From: an uncultured Lachnospiraceae bacterium
GTDB taxonomy: Bacteria; Bacillota; Clostridia; Lachnospirales; Lachnospiraceae
Direction: 5' to 3'
Length of the DNA stretch: 64,000 nucleotides
Assembly (NCBI GenBank): GCA_910578405.1
Contig: CAJTQO010000003.1
Coordinates: 1-64,000, forward strand
Below are positions 62,969 through 64,000 of the stretch, piece by piece; position 1 is the first letter of the stretch, and each line of letters starts with the position of its first letter. The notes beneath the pieces are model-generated. The model worked only from the letters and a program-made list of their open reading frames with translations, had not been told where the DNA came from and did no database searches. A program made the translations under genes and the position numbers.

Positions 62969-63448
62969 ATGATGGAGAATATGTTTCCGTATGAAGTCCG
63001 CATGGCGTATCAGGATGAATGGGAGGAAGCCATGGCGCTGGCATGGAAGACTTTTCTGCAGTTTGAGGCCGATGATTATGAGCCGGAGGGCGTAAAAAGC
63101 TTTGAGGACTTCATAACGGACAATACATTGCACCGTATGTTTATTATGGGGGCGTATCAGATGTTTGTGGCATTTGATGGCAAACGTATGACGGGAATGA
63201 TATCGGTAAGGTCAAATTCCCATATATCCTTGCTGTTTGTAGATGCGGAATACCATAGAAAAGGAATAGGAAGGGCATTGATGAGCCATCTGTGCGGTTA
63301 TTTGAAAAATGAACTGGGAATTAAACGGGTGACAGTCAATGCTTCGCCTTATGGCGTTGGATTTTATCATAAACTGGGCTTTCGGGATCTCCAGCCGGAA
63401 CAGAAATCGGAAGGGATACGGTATACGCCAATGGAACTGCTTGTTTAA
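62969..63448 (+). CDS. GNAT-family N-acetyltransferase
   Basis: A 159-residue acetyltransferase. The acetyl-CoA loop is in LFVDAEYHRKGIGRALMSHL and the motif B phrase is VNASPYGVGFYHKLGF. Substrate unknown. ATG at 62969 or 62972, with GAGGTGGGG upstream. It follows the dehydrogenase by 44 bases. Confidence 0.9.
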   Translation: MMENMFPYEVRMAYQDEWEEAMALAWKTFLQFEADDYEPEGVKSFEDFITDNTLHRMFIMGAYQMFVAFDGKRMTGMISVRSNSHISLLFVDAEYHRKGIGRALMSHLCGYLKNELGIKRVTVNASPYGVGFYHKLGFRDLQPEQKSEGIRYTPMELLV

Positions 63449-63482
63449 AACAACGGAAAAAAGAAGGGAAGAAACAGGGAAA

Positions 63483-64000
63483 ATGGGTAGGCTTTTTGAT
63501 ATCGACAGCCCGGCAATGCGCTTTTTGTCTCGGGTGGCGGATTTGATGATTTTGAATTTATTAATGACGTTAAGTTTTATTCCGATTCTCACTGCAGGGG
63601 CAGGATTTACCGGCATGCATTATGTGCTGCTGCGGATGGTGCGCAATGAGGAAGGGTACATAGCAAGAGGGTTTTGGAAGTCGTTTAAAGAAAATTTCAA
63701 GCAGGCCACTGTGATTTGGCTGATTGTGCTGGCGTTTATCGGTGTGTTTCTTGGGGATTGGCTTATTTTCAACTTTTCGGCCCTGCAATTCCCAAAGGCC
63801 CTGATGGTGGCTTTGCTTGCGCTGTTTCTGGTGGTATGTATGGTTCTGTGTTATGTGTTTCCCGTATTGTCAAGGTTTGACAATACTGTGTTCCATACTT
63901 TGAAGAATGCGTTATTTATGGCGGTTTTAAGTATGCCAAAGACGGTGTTGATGATGGCGCTTTATGTCATACCGGCTGCAGCGCTGTACTTTATTCCGCA
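63483..64000 (+). CDS. YesL/DUF624-type membrane protein, cut at the window end
   Basis: The frame is open from ATG at 63483 to the window end (172 codons). It starts MGRLFDIDSPAMRFLSRVADLMILNLLMTLSFIPILTAGAG and has several hydrophobic helices (for example ATVIWLIVLAFIGVFLGDWLI). The family is YesL/DUF624, often near carbohydrate genes in Firmicutes; function unknown. GAAGGGA precedes the start. Confidence 0.85.
   Translation, partial: MGRLFDIDSPAMRFLSRVADLMILNLLMTLSFIPILTAGAGFTGMHYVLLRMVRNEEGYIARGFWKSFKENFKQATVIWLIVLAFIGVFLGDWLIFNFSALQFPKALMVALLALFLVVCMVLCYVFPVLSRFDNTVFHTLKNALFMAVLSMPKTVLMMALYVIPAAALYFIP

Overview
The window looks like a chromosome segment of a gut-type Clostridia bacterium, most likely Lachnospiraceae (inference). 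Reasons: strong AGGAGG ribosome sites, a T-box leader, a CIRCE heat-shock operator, families typical of that group (DUF4474, DUF3810, DUF1002, DUF2520, SEC-C methionine aminopeptidase, split transketolase), and moderate GC in most of the window. No rRNA, tRNA, CRISPR array, intact transposon or integrase was found.

Layout. 1-5.8 kb: an AT-rich type I restriction-modification cassette (winged-helix regulator, hsdR, hsdM, hsdS), probably acquired by transfer. 6.0-9.5 kb: a two-component system with a BcrA-type ABC transporter behind one good promoter. 9.6-11.2 kb: ArsC/Spx-like protein and two GNATs. 11.5-16 kb: cytoplasmic GH3 glycosidase and isoamylase-type debranching enzyme. 16-23.4 kb: S1-domain protein, cation/proton antiporter, SUKH/TPR-like protein, cytidylate-kinase-like protein, flotillin-like protein and a membrane-anchored foldase-like protein. 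23.5-26.8 kb (minus strand): DegV, Hsp20 with CIRCE, cardiolipin synthase. 27-29.4 kb: ABC exporter pair. 29.4-31.4 kb: Lsa-like ABC-F ribosome protection gene with a leader peptide and terminator attenuator. 31.4-38.2 kb: MBL hydrolase, two metallophosphoesterases, DUF4474 protein, two MATE exporters. 38.5-42.1 kb: DUF3810 protein and a nucleotidyltransferase/sugar-kinase pair. 42.1-45.4 kb: complete pantothenate operon with a PanG-type reductase, panB, panC, panD. 45.4-49.1 kb: an ECF sigma factor followed by three unrecognised proteins, one with 15 hexapeptide repeats. 49.1-53.4 kb: MarR regulator with a FabT-like operator, M3 peptidase, DUF885 peptidase. 53.6-57.1 kb: split transketolase, rpe, map. 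57.1-59.7 kb: metG behind a methionine T-box. 59.9-64 kb: lipase-like hydrolase, DUF1002 protein, D-lactate dehydrogenase-like protein, GNAT, and a cut-off YesL/DUF624 membrane protein.

How genes work together. Clear functional units are restriction-modification, peptide-antibiotic sensing/export, inducible ABC-F resistance, pantothenate synthesis and the non-oxidative pentose phosphate genes. The least explained unit is the sigma factor plus three unknown proteins; it is the best candidate for an undescribed system. The most informative regulatory DNA is the ABC-F attenuator, the T-box, the CIRCE/promoter overlap and the MarR operator. Start codons were chosen from ribosome-site spacing, and functions are family-level inferences from protein sequence read by eye.
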